Both the position numbers and the translations under genes were made by a program. A model generated the notes under the pieces. That model did not search any database. It was given only the letters and a program-made list of their open reading frames with translations, and was not told the DNA's origin. Shown piece by piece: positions 41,971 to 51,094 of a stretch of DNA of 64,000 nucleotides. Source of the DNA: JAVBMJ01 sp031552535 (GTDB taxonomy: Bacteria > Bacteroidota > Bacteroidia > Bacteroidales > Rikenellaceae); NCBI GenBank assembly GCA_031552535.1, contig JAVBMJ010000024.1, forward strand, positions 1 to 64,000. Reading direction: 5' to 3'. The number at the start of each line of letters is the position of its first letter. The stretch's first letter is position 1.

Positions 41971-43026
41971 TCATTCTCCCTGATACATCTTTCCATAGTA
42001 ACTCTCATACTCGCCGCTGGTGACTCTGCCCAGCCATTCACCATTGGAAAGGTACCACTTTACGGTCTTTTCGATTCCCTCCTCGAACTGGAGCGACGGC
42101 TCCCAGCCCAGTTCGTTCTTTAACTTCGACGAATCTATCGCATAGCGAAAGTCGTGCCCCGCACGGTCGGCAATGAAAGTGATCAACTTGTCGGAACTAC
42201 CCTCCGGGCGCCCCAATTCCCTGTCGACGATACGTATCAACACCTTTATCAGGTCGATATTGCGCCACTCGTTATGGCCGCCTATGTTGTAGGTCTCAGC
42301 CACCCTGCCGCTATGGAATATCAGGTCGATGGCCCGCGCGTGATCCACCACATACAGCCAGTCGCGCACATTTTCTCCCCTGCCATATACCGGCAGCGGA
42401 CGCCCGTTGCATATGTTGTTGATAAACAGCGGGATCAATTTTTCCGGAAACTGATACGGACCGTAGTTGTTCGAACAGTTGGTGATCACCACCGGCAGCC
42501 CGTAAGTAGCATTATAAGCCCTCACGAAGTGGTCGCTCGACGCTTTGCTCGCCGAATAGGGGCTATGTGGATCGTACTTTGTATCCTCGGTAAAATAAGT
42601 ACCGTCCATTTCCAACGCGCCGTACACCTCGTCGGTCGATATATGGTAAAACAATTTACCCTCGTAATGCCCCATCCAACTCTCCCGCGAAGCCTGCAAA
42701 AGGTTCAGTGTTCCCAGGATATTGGTACGGGCAAATATGAAGGGATCCTTTATACTACGGTCCACATGGCTTTCGGCGGCAAGGTGTAGCACGCCGTCGA
42801 TCTCATATTTCGTGAAAACATCCCTCACGAATTCCAGATCGCAGATATCGCCCCTGAGGAATGTGTAATTCGGATAAGCCTCTATGTCTTTAAGGTTCTC
42901 AAGATTACCTGCATATGTCAACTTGTCCAGGTTGAATATCCTGTACTGCGGATACTTCGTGACGAACAACCTCACCACATGTGATCCGATGAATCCGGCC
43001 CCGCCGGTGATCAAAATGTTTCTCAT
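41971..43026 (-). CDS. rfbB: dTDP-glucose 4,6-dehydratase RfbB
   Basis: Second step of dTDP-L-rhamnose synthesis. The 351-residue extended short-chain dehydrogenase has ITGGAGFIGSHVV for NAD, the STDEVYG catalytic Asp-Glu and SPYSASKASSDH with the YxxxK pair. It is the last of the leftward purM-rfbC-rfbD-rfbB row, 98 bases after rfbD. The first enzyme of the pathway, rfbA, is not in this window. Confidence 0.96.
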   Translation of the reverse strand: MRNILITGGAGFIGSHVVRLFVTKYPQYRIFNLDKLTYAGNLENLKDIEAYPNYTFLRGDICDLEFVRDVFTKYEIDGVLHLAAESHVDRSIKDPFIFARTNILGTLNLLQASRESWMGHYEGKLFYHISTDEVYGALEMDGTYFTEDTKYDPHSPYSASKASSDHFVRAYNATYGLPVVITNCSNNYGPYQFPEKLIPLFINNICNGRPLPVYGRGENVRDWLYVVDHARAIDLIFHSGRVAETYNIGGHNEWRNIDLIKVLIRIVDRELGRPEGSSDKLITFIADRAGHDFRYAIDSSKLKNELGWEPSLQFEEGIEKTVKWYLSNGEWLGRVTSGEYESYYGKMYQGE

Positions 43027-43124
43027 CTTATATGTTTTTATTAAGGCGTGGACATTGGCGTTAACACACCTTGTAACTCCTCTGATTTCCCATAGAAAAT
43101 TCAGGCAGGCTTTCTGGTCTATTT

Positions 43125-43979
43125 CTATTCATTTTTCAGCACCGCCAGACACCGCGCCAGTGAATCACGCCAGTAGGGGACCACGGCTCCCGCCTCTTTT
43201 ATCTTATCCTTGGCAAGCACACTGTACGAAGGGCGCCTGGCTGCCGTGGGATAAAGCGACGAGACTATCGGATTGACCCTGACATTCATAGCCGACATGT
43301 CGAAAATGGCCTTTGCAAAGTCGTACCACGACACCGCTCCCTCGGAACTGAAATGGTAAACCTCAAAACCTTCCACTCCACGCTGTGCCAGTACGATTAC
43401 CGCACGTGACAGGTCGTCGGCAAACGTTGGCGTCCCCACCTGGTCGTAAACCACACTTAATTCCCCGCGCTCGCGACCCACGCGCAACATGGTCTTAACA
43501 AAATTGTTGCCGAACTCTGAACAAAGCCACGACGTACGTACGACAGCGGCACGGCATCCAGCCCTGCGTATAGCCTCCTCGCCTTCGAGTTTGGTAAGAC
43601 CGTACACTCCCGTCGGCCCCGTGGCCGCATCCTCGCGCAATGGACGGCACCCTTCGCCGTCGAATACATAGTCTGTAGATATGTGTACCAGCGCTATCGA
43701 GCGCCTGGCCGCCACCCCTGCCAGCACCTGTGCGCCGTAGGCATTGATCCTGCGGGCTAAACCGGGTTCGCTCTCCGCCCTGTCGACCGCCGTATAAGCC
43801 GCGCAGTTGACAATGACATCGGCCTTGTGGCGCTCCGCAAGCTCTTCCATGCAACCCTCGTCGGTGATGTCGGACTCGGGCATGTCGGTAAAGACAAAAT
43901 TATGAGCAGGGTACTCCGAGCTTATCTTGCGCAGCGAACACCCCAACTGACCGTTACCTCCCGTTACAAGTATATTCAT
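43125..43979 (-). CDS. rfbD: dTDP-4-dehydrorhamnose reductase RfbD
   Basis: Last step of dTDP-L-rhamnose synthesis: NADPH reduction of the 4-keto sugar. 284 residues; VTGGNGQLGCSL at the N-terminus binds NADPH, HISTDYVFDG and YGLTKLEGE carry the catalytic Thr and YxxxK. It lies 105 bases after rfbC. Confidence 0.95.
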   Translation of the reverse strand: MNILVTGGNGQLGCSLRKISSEYPAHNFVFTDMPESDITDEGCMEELAERHKADVIVNCAAYTAVDRAESEPGLARRINAYGAQVLAGVAARRSIALVHISTDYVFDGEGCRPLREDAATGPTGVYGLTKLEGEEAIRRAGCRAAVVRTSWLCSEFGNNFVKTMLRVGRERGELSVVYDQVGTPTFADDLSRAVIVLAQRGVEGFEVYHFSSEGAVSWYDFAKAIFDMSAMNVRVNPIVSSLYPTAARRPSYSVLAKDKIKEAGAVVPYWRDSLARCLAVLKNE

Positions 43980-44084
43980 CTTACACGCTTATCCTGTTGT
44001 AATACCATCGGTTTATGGAAACACCTCCCATTCCCCCCCATCACTATCTCCCACACAACCACACCCTAATGGGCCAGGTGCGAA

Positions 44085-44645
44085 TTACCGGGCCGCATAG
44101 TCGAACAGCCACGCCTCGCACAACTGCGGATTGGCCATATCTTTTGCTGATAACTCTATGTCGCACGCGGGCAACTTCCAGTCGATGCCCAGGGCCGGAT
44201 CGTTCCAGGCTATTCCCGCCTCACTTTGCGGCGCATAGTAATTGTCACACTTATACTGGAACACCGCCTCCCGGCTCAACACTGCGAATCCGTGGGCAAA
44301 ACCGCGCGGCACGAACAGTTGCCTGCGGTTCTCATCCGTCAATTCCACCACGACGCTCCGTCCGAAAGTAGGGGAGCCGCGCCGTATGTCGACCGCAACA
44401 TCCAGCACCCGGCCGCTGACCACCCGCACTAATTTGGCCTGGGTGTAAGGCGGCTTCTGATAATGCAGGCCACGCAGAACGCCGTAGCGCGACCTGGACT
44501 CGTTGTCCTGAACAAAAACCGTGTCGCCAACACCCGCCGCAAACTCACGCTGCGAGAAACTCTCGAAAAAATAGCCGCGGCTATCACCCCACACCTGAGG
44601 TTCGATGATTACGACCCCTTCTATATCCGTATTTATGAAATTCAT
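44085..44645 (-). CDS. rfbC: dTDP-4-dehydrorhamnose 3,5-epimerase RfbC
   Basis: Epimerises the 4-keto sugar at C3 and C5 before RfbD. The cupin-fold protein of about 186 residues has RGLHYQKPPYTQAKLVRVVSG (catalytic His region), VPRGFAHGF and CDNYYAPQSEAGI. The ATG giving MNFINTDIEGVVIIEP matches family starts; the frame extends 13 codons further up. It is about 100 bases after purM on the same strand. Confidence 0.95.
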   Translation of the reverse strand: MNFINTDIEGVVIIEPQVWGDSRGYFFESFSQREFAAGVGDTVFVQDNESRSRYGVLRGLHYQKPPYTQAKLVRVVSGRVLDVAVDIRRGSPTFGRSVVVELTDENRRQLFVPRGFAHGFAVLSREAVFQYKCDNYYAPQSEAGIAWNDPALGIDWKLPACDIELSAKDMANPQLCEAWLFDYAAR

Positions 44646-44747
44646 TTTCCGCAGTTGATATTTGACGCCAGGCAGTAATTTCAAACAAAAAACCGTACCG
44701 GGTTCTCACACACGCCCTTCCCGGTTCAGATCGCGAGACACGCTCTG

Positions 44748-45929
44748 CTATTTCACATAAACATACTCCTCGCCGCGTGCGCGTATTGTAACCATCGGCT
44801 CGTCCGACGGCTCGACCCGGCCAACGATCCGGGCATCGACACCCCACTCCCGGGCCACACCGATTATATCGCCGGCAACCGTCTCGTCGACATAAAGCTC
44901 CATGCGGTGCCCCATGTTGAATACCGAATACATCTCCTGCCACGGGGTGTGGCTCTCGTCATGTATCACCTCGAACAGGCGCGGCACATCGAAAAGGTTG
45001 TCTTTCACGACATGCATCGAATCGATGAAGTGCAGAATCTTGGTCTGCCCGCCGCCGCTGCAATGAACCATCCCCTGCACCATTCCGCGGTACTCCTTAA
45101 GAACGTCTTTGATTACAGGCGCATAAGTCCTCGTAGGCGAAAGAACCAGTTGTCCCATCGTCATGTGGTGGGAGTCCACCTCCACCGGGTCGGTCAACTT
45201 ATGGCTACCCGTGTAAACCAGATCCGAAGGCACCCCGTCGTCAAAGGTTTCGGGATATTTCGCCGCAAGATAGTTGGCAAATACATCGTGCCGGGCCGAC
45301 GTGAGGCCGTTGCTTCCCATACCGCCGTTGTATGCCGTCTCGTACTTCGCCTTGCCGAATGAACTGAGGCCTACGATCACGCATCCGGGTTTTATGTTGC
45401 TGTTCGATATGACATCGTCGCGGTACATCCGCGCCACGACCGTGCTGTCCACGATAACCGTCCGGACCAGGTCGCCCACATCGGCCGTTTCGCCGCCCGT
45501 GGACTGGATGCCTATACCCACGTCGCGCATCGACTGCAAAAACTCCTCGGTGCCGTTGATGATCGCCGACACCACTTCCCCCGGAACCAGGCGACGGTTA
45601 CGGCCTATGGTCGACGAAAGCAGGATATTATCGACGGCCCCCACACAAAGCAGGTCGTCGGTATTCATCACCACCGCATCCTGGGCCACCCCTTTCCATA
45701 CCGACAGATCGCCCGTCTCGCGCCAGTAAGCATACGCCAGCGAACTCTTGGTGCCCGCCCCGTCGGCGTGCATCACCAGGCACGAAAGCCGGTCGCCTCC
45801 AAGCAGATCGGGGATTATTTTACAGAATGCTTTGGGATAAAGCCCTTTATCTATAGCCTTTATCGCGTTGTGGACATCTTCTTTGGTCGATGAAACGCCG
45901 CGCAGGTCATATCTCGATGTAGCCGCCAT
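44748..45929 (-). CDS. purM: phosphoribosylformylglycinamidine cyclo-ligase PurM
   Basis: AIR synthase, fifth step of purine synthesis (FGAM + ATP to AIR). 393 residues, the longer Bacteroidota form. PurM-fold features are seen: MHADGAGTKSSLAY, the DAVVMNTDDLLCVGA metal and nucleotide site, STGGETADV, SSFGKAKYETAYNGGMGSNG, and the C-terminal AIRS domain with HCSGGGQTKI. A good promoter (45956-45986) lies just upstream. The leftward rfb genes follow. Confidence 0.92.
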   Translation of the reverse strand: MAATSRYDLRGVSSTKEDVHNAIKAIDKGLYPKAFCKIIPDLLGGDRLSCLVMHADGAGTKSSLAYAYWRETGDLSVWKGVAQDAVVMNTDDLLCVGAVDNILLSSTIGRNRRLVPGEVVSAIINGTEEFLQSMRDVGIGIQSTGGETADVGDLVRTVIVDSTVVARMYRDDVISNSNIKPGCVIVGLSSFGKAKYETAYNGGMGSNGLTSARHDVFANYLAAKYPETFDDGVPSDLVYTGSHKLTDPVEVDSHHMTMGQLVLSPTRTYAPVIKDVLKEYRGMVQGMVHCSGGGQTKILHFIDSMHVVKDNLFDVPRLFEVIHDESHTPWQEMYSVFNMGHRMELYVDETVAGDIIGVAREWGVDARIVGRVEPSDEPMVTIRARGEEYVYVK

Positions 45930-45955
45930 ATTTTCCTAAAACTCTATGCTGTCTA

Positions 45956-45986
45956 CAAAAGTATTGCTTTCCGCCGGAATAACAAT
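45956..45986 (-). promoter_or_regulatory. purM promoter
   Basis: Read leftward: ATTG at 45983-45986, 19-base spacer, TACTTTTG at 45956-45963, about 27 bases before the purM ATG. Fits the Bacteroidota consensus. Confidence 0.65.
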
Positions 45987-46010
45987 AAATGCGGGATAAA
46001 TTTTATTTCG

Positions 46011-46018
46011 TACCTTTA
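46011..46018 (+). promoter_or_regulatory. candidate promoter for the 46 kb gene
   Basis: TACCTTTA, one base from TAnnTTTG, 24 bases before the ATG at 46043. Divergent from the purM promoter. Confidence 0.35.
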
Positions 46019-46042
46019 TGCCCGCAAGAAGGAAGCTACAAA

Positions 46043-47611
46043 ATGGCAGGAAGGAAAGAAGAACCGCTGTGGAGCCTCATCAGGAGCATGAGTAAAGCGG
46101 AAAAGCGTAATTTTAAACTTTACGCTACACGGTTATCCGGCAACGACGACGCCAAGTTCATCGCACTGTTCGACCACATGGAGTCGGCCGGGGAGTACGA
46201 CGAGGCGTTGCTGTTGAAGAAGTGTCCCGTGAAGAAGGAGCAGCTGCCGAATATGAAGGCCCATCTCTACAAACAGATACTAACAAGCTTGCGTCTGTTG
46301 ACCGTACGCCGCTGGCAGCCAATGCACCTGCGCCAGCAGATAGATTTCGCAAGGATACTCTACGACAAAGGGCTCTACTCGCAAAGCGCCCGGATACTCG
46401 AAAAGGCCCTCGAACTTTCGGAGCAGATCGAGGAGCACACCATGACCCTCGAAATCATCGAGGCATTGCGCCTGATAGAGGCCATAAACCCCGACAAAGC
46501 TGCGATGCCGTCGGCCGAGGCGCTGTCGCAGAGGGCCACCGAATTGTGCGCGCAGCTCGACCGCATCAACGAGTTGTCGAACATATCCTCGCAACTCTAT
46601 TCGCTCCATCTGAAGTTGGGATATGCCCGGACGCAGAAAGACCTGAACCTGATCGTCAGTTATTTCAAGCCCAAACTCGACAGTTTTTCAAACCGCAGAA
46701 TGTCGTTCTCGGAACGGTTCCACTTTTATCAGGCCATGGCCTGGTACCACTACATAATGCACGATTTCCTGCAAAGTTACCGTTACGGCTGTTACTGGGT
46801 CGGGCTTTTCGACACCAATCCCGTAATGAAGGAGTTGATGTACGACAACTACCTGAAGGGGTATTCGCGCATCCTGGACGGGTTGTCGATGATGCGAAAG
46901 TACAAACTGCTGGTCCAGAAACTCGAACGGCTGGAGCAGGAGAGTGCCCACCTGGGGGCGGTGAACGACAATGCCGTTATAATTTCGCGCGGGATCATCC
47001 TTATGGGACGCATCAATGTCACCTTCATCGAAGGTGCCTTCGAAAAGGCCGACCAACTGGCAGGCGAAGTCAATGAATACATGTCGCGTTACTCCGGGCA
47101 GTTGAACATCCACCAGAAGATGTTGCTCAACTACAAGGTGGCATGCCTCTATTTCGGACAGGGTAGTTTCCGCACCTGCATGCGCTACCTGTCGCAGATC
47201 ACCGAGACGCGCGACCCGCAGATACGCCGCGACCTGCAATGTTTCGCAAAAATGCTCCACCTGATTGCCTCTTACGAGGTGGGCGACGACTACAACCTCG
47301 AATACCAGATACGTTCTACCTACTCGTTCCTTGTGAAAATGAACGACATGCACGGCGTGCAGCGCGAGATGCTCTCGTTCCTCAGGCGCCTGGGGGGTAT
47401 GTATGCCTCCAATATGAAAGAGGAACTGCGGGTGTTGTACCAGCGGCTCAAGCCTTACGAAAACAGCGCTTACGAGCGGCGCCCGTTCTACTACCTCGAC
47501 ATACTTTCGTGGCTCGAAAGTAAAATATCGGGGACCACGGTGGGCGAGGTCATCCGCCGGCGCTTCAATGCCGAATTCCCCAAGTTCCACGGCGATACGG
47601 GAAGGAAATAG
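46043..47611 (+). CDS. conserved helical protein of unknown function
   Basis: Not recognised; about 522 residues starting MAGRKEEPLWSLIRSMSKAEKRNF, with the open frame reaching 18 codons further up. There is no signal peptide or transmembrane helix, so it is cytoplasmic. Its long alpha-helical repeats of about 35-40 residues (for example ILYDKGLYSQSARILEKALELSEQ and FEKADQLAGEVNEYMS) look like TPR-type superhelix, so a scaffold or binding protein. Divergent from purM. A Bacteroidota-conserved hypothetical seems likely, but this is from memory. Confidence 0.75.
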   Translation: MAGRKEEPLWSLIRSMSKAEKRNFKLYATRLSGNDDAKFIALFDHMESAGEYDEALLLKKCPVKKEQLPNMKAHLYKQILTSLRLLTVRRWQPMHLRQQIDFARILYDKGLYSQSARILEKALELSEQIEEHTMTLEIIEALRLIEAINPDKAAMPSAEALSQRATELCAQLDRINELSNISSQLYSLHLKLGYARTQKDLNLIVSYFKPKLDSFSNRRMSFSERFHFYQAMAWYHYIMHDFLQSYRYGCYWVGLFDTNPVMKELMYDNYLKGYSRILDGLSMMRKYKLLVQKLERLEQESAHLGAVNDNAVIISRGIILMGRINVTFIEGAFEKADQLAGEVNEYMSRYSGQLNIHQKMLLNYKVACLYFGQGSFRTCMRYLSQITETRDPQIRRDLQCFAKMLHLIASYEVGDDYNLEYQIRSTYSFLVKMNDMHGVQREMLSFLRRLGGMYASNMKEELRVLYQRLKPYENSAYERRPFYYLDILSWLESKISGTTVGEVIRRRFNAEFPKFHGDTGRK

Positions 47612-47738
47612 CTGCCTGGGCCAGGTTGTATCTTTCTGCTTAAGTGTTGTGTCTTAACCGGTAGACAGCAGCGCCTTTGGCGATGTTCCCGATAACTAGT
47701 TTAAACCCAAAACGAATTATTCCAGAGATATTGCACGC

Positions 47739-48452
47739 CTATCTATCAATAAAACCGGTCGCAATGATTCTGGAAAAATTATTCGCTTTAGCAAGACTAT
47801 CCAAATAATAAAATGTATTATTTATAAGCGTAGATCGATTTATGTCCAATATCTCATCACCACATAAGTCTTTTAAACGATTAGATGTGTATTCAAATTC
47901 TGTTTTCTTAAATATTATGGAGTCCGGACTATCTTTGGTCTTATAATAATAACTATAATATTCCCTGAACAATCTTTGAACCGCCTTTGATGACAAAGTA
48001 TCACGCGAAACATACAAACCATCTTTATCAAAAAAATATGCGCTGGATATATTGACAGAGTTGCATGGACTCACAAACTCAGCTCTTTCTGCAATTCGGC
48101 TTTCCTTTATTTTGCCACGATAGATAGTAGTCACAGAATCGGGAGATGAGACAAAAATTAAATTATCCCTATTTTTTTTCAGAAATTTATAAACATTATT
48201 ATTAATCATTTGATAGTCTTCATTTGATCTTTCAATTAATATGATTAGATCATCAGCACCTCTTGGACATCTTGAATATATAGAGGTATAAGACTCCAAT
48301 ACACGCCAGGTATTAAACTGGAGCATTTCCTTTTTACTATACTTAGTCTCTATTAACGTGATTTCATCATGACTAACTTGTGTCGCTGTTTTAGTAGCAC
48401 TGCATGAAATGCCAATAAATATACATAGCAATATGAATGTGAATTTCATCAT
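47739..48452 (-). CDS. lipoprotein, possible immunity partner of the Rhs-tip protein
   Basis: Unknown; 237 residues with a lipobox (IGISC). AT-rich codon use unlike the neighbouring 46 kb gene. It begins 2 bases after the stop of the Rhs-tip gene, a spacing typical of toxin-immunity pairs, and a lipoprotein location would suit a periplasmic toxin. There is no recognisable domain. It contains Tyr/Lys-rich segments (REYYSYYYKTKD). Confidence 0.65.
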   Translation of the reverse strand: MMKFTFILLCIFIGISCSATKTATQVSHDEITLIETKYSKKEMLQFNTWRVLESYTSIYSRCPRGADDLIILIERSNEDYQMINNNVYKFLKKNRDNLIFVSSPDSVTTIYRGKIKESRIAERAEFVSPCNSVNISSAYFFDKDGLYVSRDTLSSKAVQRLFREYYSYYYKTKDSPDSIIFKKTEFEYTSNRLKDLCGDEILDINRSTLINNTFYYLDSLAKANNFSRIIATGFIDR

Positions 48453-48454
48453 TT

Positions 48455-49258
48455 TTACAATTTTCTATTAAGTAAAAGTTTATCTGCTCTATTTCTTGCA
48501 TTCTGCCAAGCTTGAGTACTTGGGAAAATCCAATTTACAGACCTATTTCTGGGTCCTTTTTGAACGATAGCGTTTGCTCCTGTGCCTATTGTAGTATGAT
48601 AACCTCCTATTCGCTCCACGTTGCCAGTCTGCCACTCAAAAGATTGTCCGCCCATATCATTATTCACTTCATATCTGACCTTTCCTCCTGCATAACTAAA
48701 ATTAAATACATTAACACCTCTGCTGACCATGGCAAGAGTCACATTCATTGAAATCCCCATATTCGTTGCCCCGCTATAAAATTCCGGAAACATAGGGTCG
48801 ATTTGGTTCGCATTCATGTAATCGGCTTGATATGCGCTAATAATAGCATTATCGAGATTTGCAATCATCTCCGCGGTAAGATTTACTTGCCCGTTGGCGG
48901 TCATCGTATTTACCTGAGTCCCAAATAAACTTAGATACTGACTGCCATCGTTCGTTTTGCCTGTAATTCCGATATATGTACCATCGACACCCGCTTTCTT
49001 AAGGTCTCTTTGAGATCGATACAGGTCTGTATAGACATATTCCACGTACTTATTTCCATCATCATCTGTTCTATTAACAGAATACCAATCCCGGCCATCG
49101 GGATCGACGTTTTTTATAGGACTGTTGCCCGCATAGCTGTACGGACTTTGCGGATAATAGTTTTCGGCATTCGGGTCAACACCCGGCCATCTGCCATAAG
49201 CCAAATTTAAAGAAAATAATGCAATAATGCAAGCAAGGGTAAATTGTTTCGTTTTCAT
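48455..49258 (-). CDS. signal peptide fused to an Rhs C-terminal tip
   Basis: A 267-residue exported protein. The signal peptide (MKTKQFTLACIIALFSLNLAYG) runs directly into the terminal Rhs/YD motif: RWPGVDPNAENYYPQSPYSY, AGNSPIKNVDPDGRDWYS (residues 23-60). In full-length Rhs or wall-associated proteins this motif closes the sugar-repeat shell just before the variable toxin. Here about 205 residues of unrecognised domain follow (KKAGVDGTYIGITG, YHTTIGTGANAIVQKGP). So it is a minimal orphan tip secreted by Sec, not a complete Rhs. It is 13 bases after the transglutaminase-like gene and 2 before a lipoprotein gene. Toxic activity is inferred. Confidence 0.75.
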   Translation of the reverse strand: MKTKQFTLACIIALFSLNLAYGRWPGVDPNAENYYPQSPYSYAGNSPIKNVDPDGRDWYSVNRTDDDGNKYVEYVYTDLYRSQRDLKKAGVDGTYIGITGKTNDGSQYLSLFGTQVNTMTANGQVNLTAEMIANLDNAIISAYQADYMNANQIDPMFPEFYSGATNMGISMNVTLAMVSRGVNVFNFSYAGGKVRYEVNNDMGGQSFEWQTGNVERIGGYHTTIGTGANAIVQKGPRNRSVNWIFPSTQAWQNARNRADKLLLNRKL

Positions 49259-49271
49259 AATTCAAATATTT

Positions 49272-50342
49272 TTAGTTAGATACTTTTGTTTTTCTTCGTT
49301 TCACTTCTTCTTCGACCGAATTTATCCACTGTTCATACAGGAGTGGAGGCATATCGATATGTCCGGTTGCCTCGATAGCTTCGGTATTCGCCCAGTACTC
49401 TTCTTCCAGAGCATTAATATTACTCCGGGGCAATCCATTATCTTTGAGAAATTCCAGATAACGATTGCCGGTCTGGTATAAATAGTTGTTCTTTACCATC
49501 AATGCGCCGAGGTTGTCAGATGAATGTTTCAGGACCGTTTCGTAACAAAGCTTCACGAAATTATCCCAATCATAAAGCCTTACATAACCTAAAACCAGTT
49601 CAGCCATTAGATGCAGTATTATCTCCCTGTCGTCGCAAGGCTTCATGTAAGTGCCTTTCTGAATGGCAGTTTCAGTTATTCCCATGTTTTCGATAATGAA
49701 TACCTCTCGGGGCATCGAATGATTGGTTAGCTCAACACATATATACCGACTGCCATCCTCACTCTTATGCCTGATAAAAGAGTGATTCGGAGCGTAAGCG
49801 ATATATGACTCCGCACCTATTTCATTGGATAATATCTTATAGAATAACGGCAGGCTTCGGCACTGGCCTGAATGAGTGGCCATAAGTTTGGTTACAAACA
49901 TTTTCGTATAATCTTTTTGTCCACAAAAATCCTCGAAATCGTATGTATAAGCCTTGTGCCCGTTCAAGGGGTTGGGATTAGTGAAAAATTCAAACAGAGC
50001 CATATTCCCGCCTGTCGGGTGTTCATTCAGTCTGTTCAACTTAATAAATTGCAAGACATTCTGTGAGATATAAGAGATCTCATAGCAGTATTTATCGTAA
50101 TCAAGGTTGCCGTCCAGATACGCCCATTCTTGAAGAAATACAGCCCGTTTAATAGAAAGTTCCTGCTTCCCGTCGAGCATATCCGCCATTTCGAGGTATG
50201 CCTGATTGTAGAGTGTGCTGTGGGTCTCGATCTGAACGCCGCCGGTTATCTCGGGCGGAATTTGTTTGCCTGTGGTTTGCGGGTATGCGAAAAAACCTGA
50301 TAAACAGAGCGATAAAATCAGTGTAAATGTGATATGCTTCAT
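49272..50342 (-). CDS. secreted transglutaminase-like protein
   Basis: About 356 residues; signal peptide MKHITFTLILSLCLSGFFAYPQ from the ATG at 50342. The central part has the transglutaminase/cysteine-protease-like core: ATHSGQCRSLPLFYKIL (Cys), YAPNHSFIRH (His) and ICVELTNHSM (third residue, Asn or Asp-like). The rest is helical with TPR-like segments. It may process or crosslink proteins or peptidoglycan peptides. First gene of an AT-rich leftward trio with the Rhs-tip protein and lipoprotein; a TAnnTTTG element lies at 50383-50390. Confidence 0.72.
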   Translation of the reverse strand: MKHITFTLILSLCLSGFFAYPQTTGKQIPPEITGGVQIETHSTLYNQAYLEMADMLDGKQELSIKRAVFLQEWAYLDGNLDYDKYCYEISYISQNVLQFIKLNRLNEHPTGGNMALFEFFTNPNPLNGHKAYTYDFEDFCGQKDYTKMFVTKLMATHSGQCRSLPLFYKILSNEIGAESYIAYAPNHSFIRHKSEDGSRYICVELTNHSMPREVFIIENMGITETAIQKGTYMKPCDDREIILHLMAELVLGYVRLYDWDNFVKLCYETVLKHSSDNLGALMVKNNYLYQTGNRYLEFLKDNGLPRSNINALEEEYWANTEAIEATGHIDMPPLLYEQWINSVEEEVKRRKTKVSN

Positions 50343-50382
50343 ATTGCAGCTGGTCATTTAATTATTAAACAATTTTTGTAAT

Positions 50383-50390
50383 CAAATTTA
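50383..50390 (-). promoter_or_regulatory. candidate promoter of the Rhs-tip trio
   Basis: Read leftward TAAATTTG (TAnnTTTG), about 40 bases before the ATG at 50342. Confidence 0.5.
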
Positions 50391-50526
50391 CTATCCGTTA
50401 TATAAAAATAAATTCTACAATTTTGAAACAAAGAATATACACTTGTTGTATATATTATGGAAATTCAGACAGACGCTTAAATCTTTTTTCGCATTTTCAC
50501 GTCTGATATATAAACGATCCATATCA

Positions 50527-51024
50527 ATGGCAGATTCACAAAACGAAGGATACGATCCGCAACAGGTTGCCTCAGAGATGAGAGACCAACTGTTCAGACT
50601 GGCTTTTTTCCGGACGGGTTCCACCGCCGATGCCGAGGATATAGTACATAACGTATTCCTGAAAGTGTTTGCCGACAATGCTTTCTTCTCAGGAGTGGAT
50701 AACCCCCGGGGGTATCTGTTGCGCAGCATCTCGAACGCCTGTTACGATCACCTTCGCAGGAAACAGGACAGGCAACATATGCCGCTCGAAAAAGCTGTAC
50801 TGGTGTTGATGCCGGACGAATCGCCTGAAACATTCGAACGGGAGTACGAACGTATCGCGGGTATGCTGGCAGAGATCCCCGGGGAGCAGGCCGAAATCAT
50901 AATGATGAAGACCTGCGGCGGCATGAGTTTCGCCGATATAGCCTCGGCGTTGGATATTCCCGTAGCCACGGCAAAATCGCGCTTCCGCTACGGGATAGAA
51001 AAAATAAGGCTCAGAGTATTATAA
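50527..51024 (+). CDS. ECF-type RNA polymerase sigma factor
   Basis: About 165 residues from the ATG giving MADSQNEGYD; the frame is open 28 codons further up. Region 2 (RLAFFRTGSTADAEDIVHNVFLKVF, then NPRGYLLRSISNACYDHLRRK) and region 4 (EQAEIIMMKTCGGMSFADIASALDIPVATAKSRFRYG) are both clear. It reads an envelope signal with the anti-sigma gene that starts 70 bases downstream. Target promoters cannot be predicted here. Confidence 0.93.
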   Translation: MADSQNEGYDPQQVASEMRDQLFRLAFFRTGSTADAEDIVHNVFLKVFADNAFFSGVDNPRGYLLRSISNACYDHLRRKQDRQHMPLEKAVLVLMPDESPETFEREYERIAGMLAEIPGEQAEIIMMKTCGGMSFADIASALDIPVATAKSRFRYGIEKIRLRVL

Positions 51025-51094
51025 ATCCACCGTTCCCCCTGCGTGTGAAGCCGGCCTGCGCATAGGAAACACAAAAAACACGAGGACAAACAGT

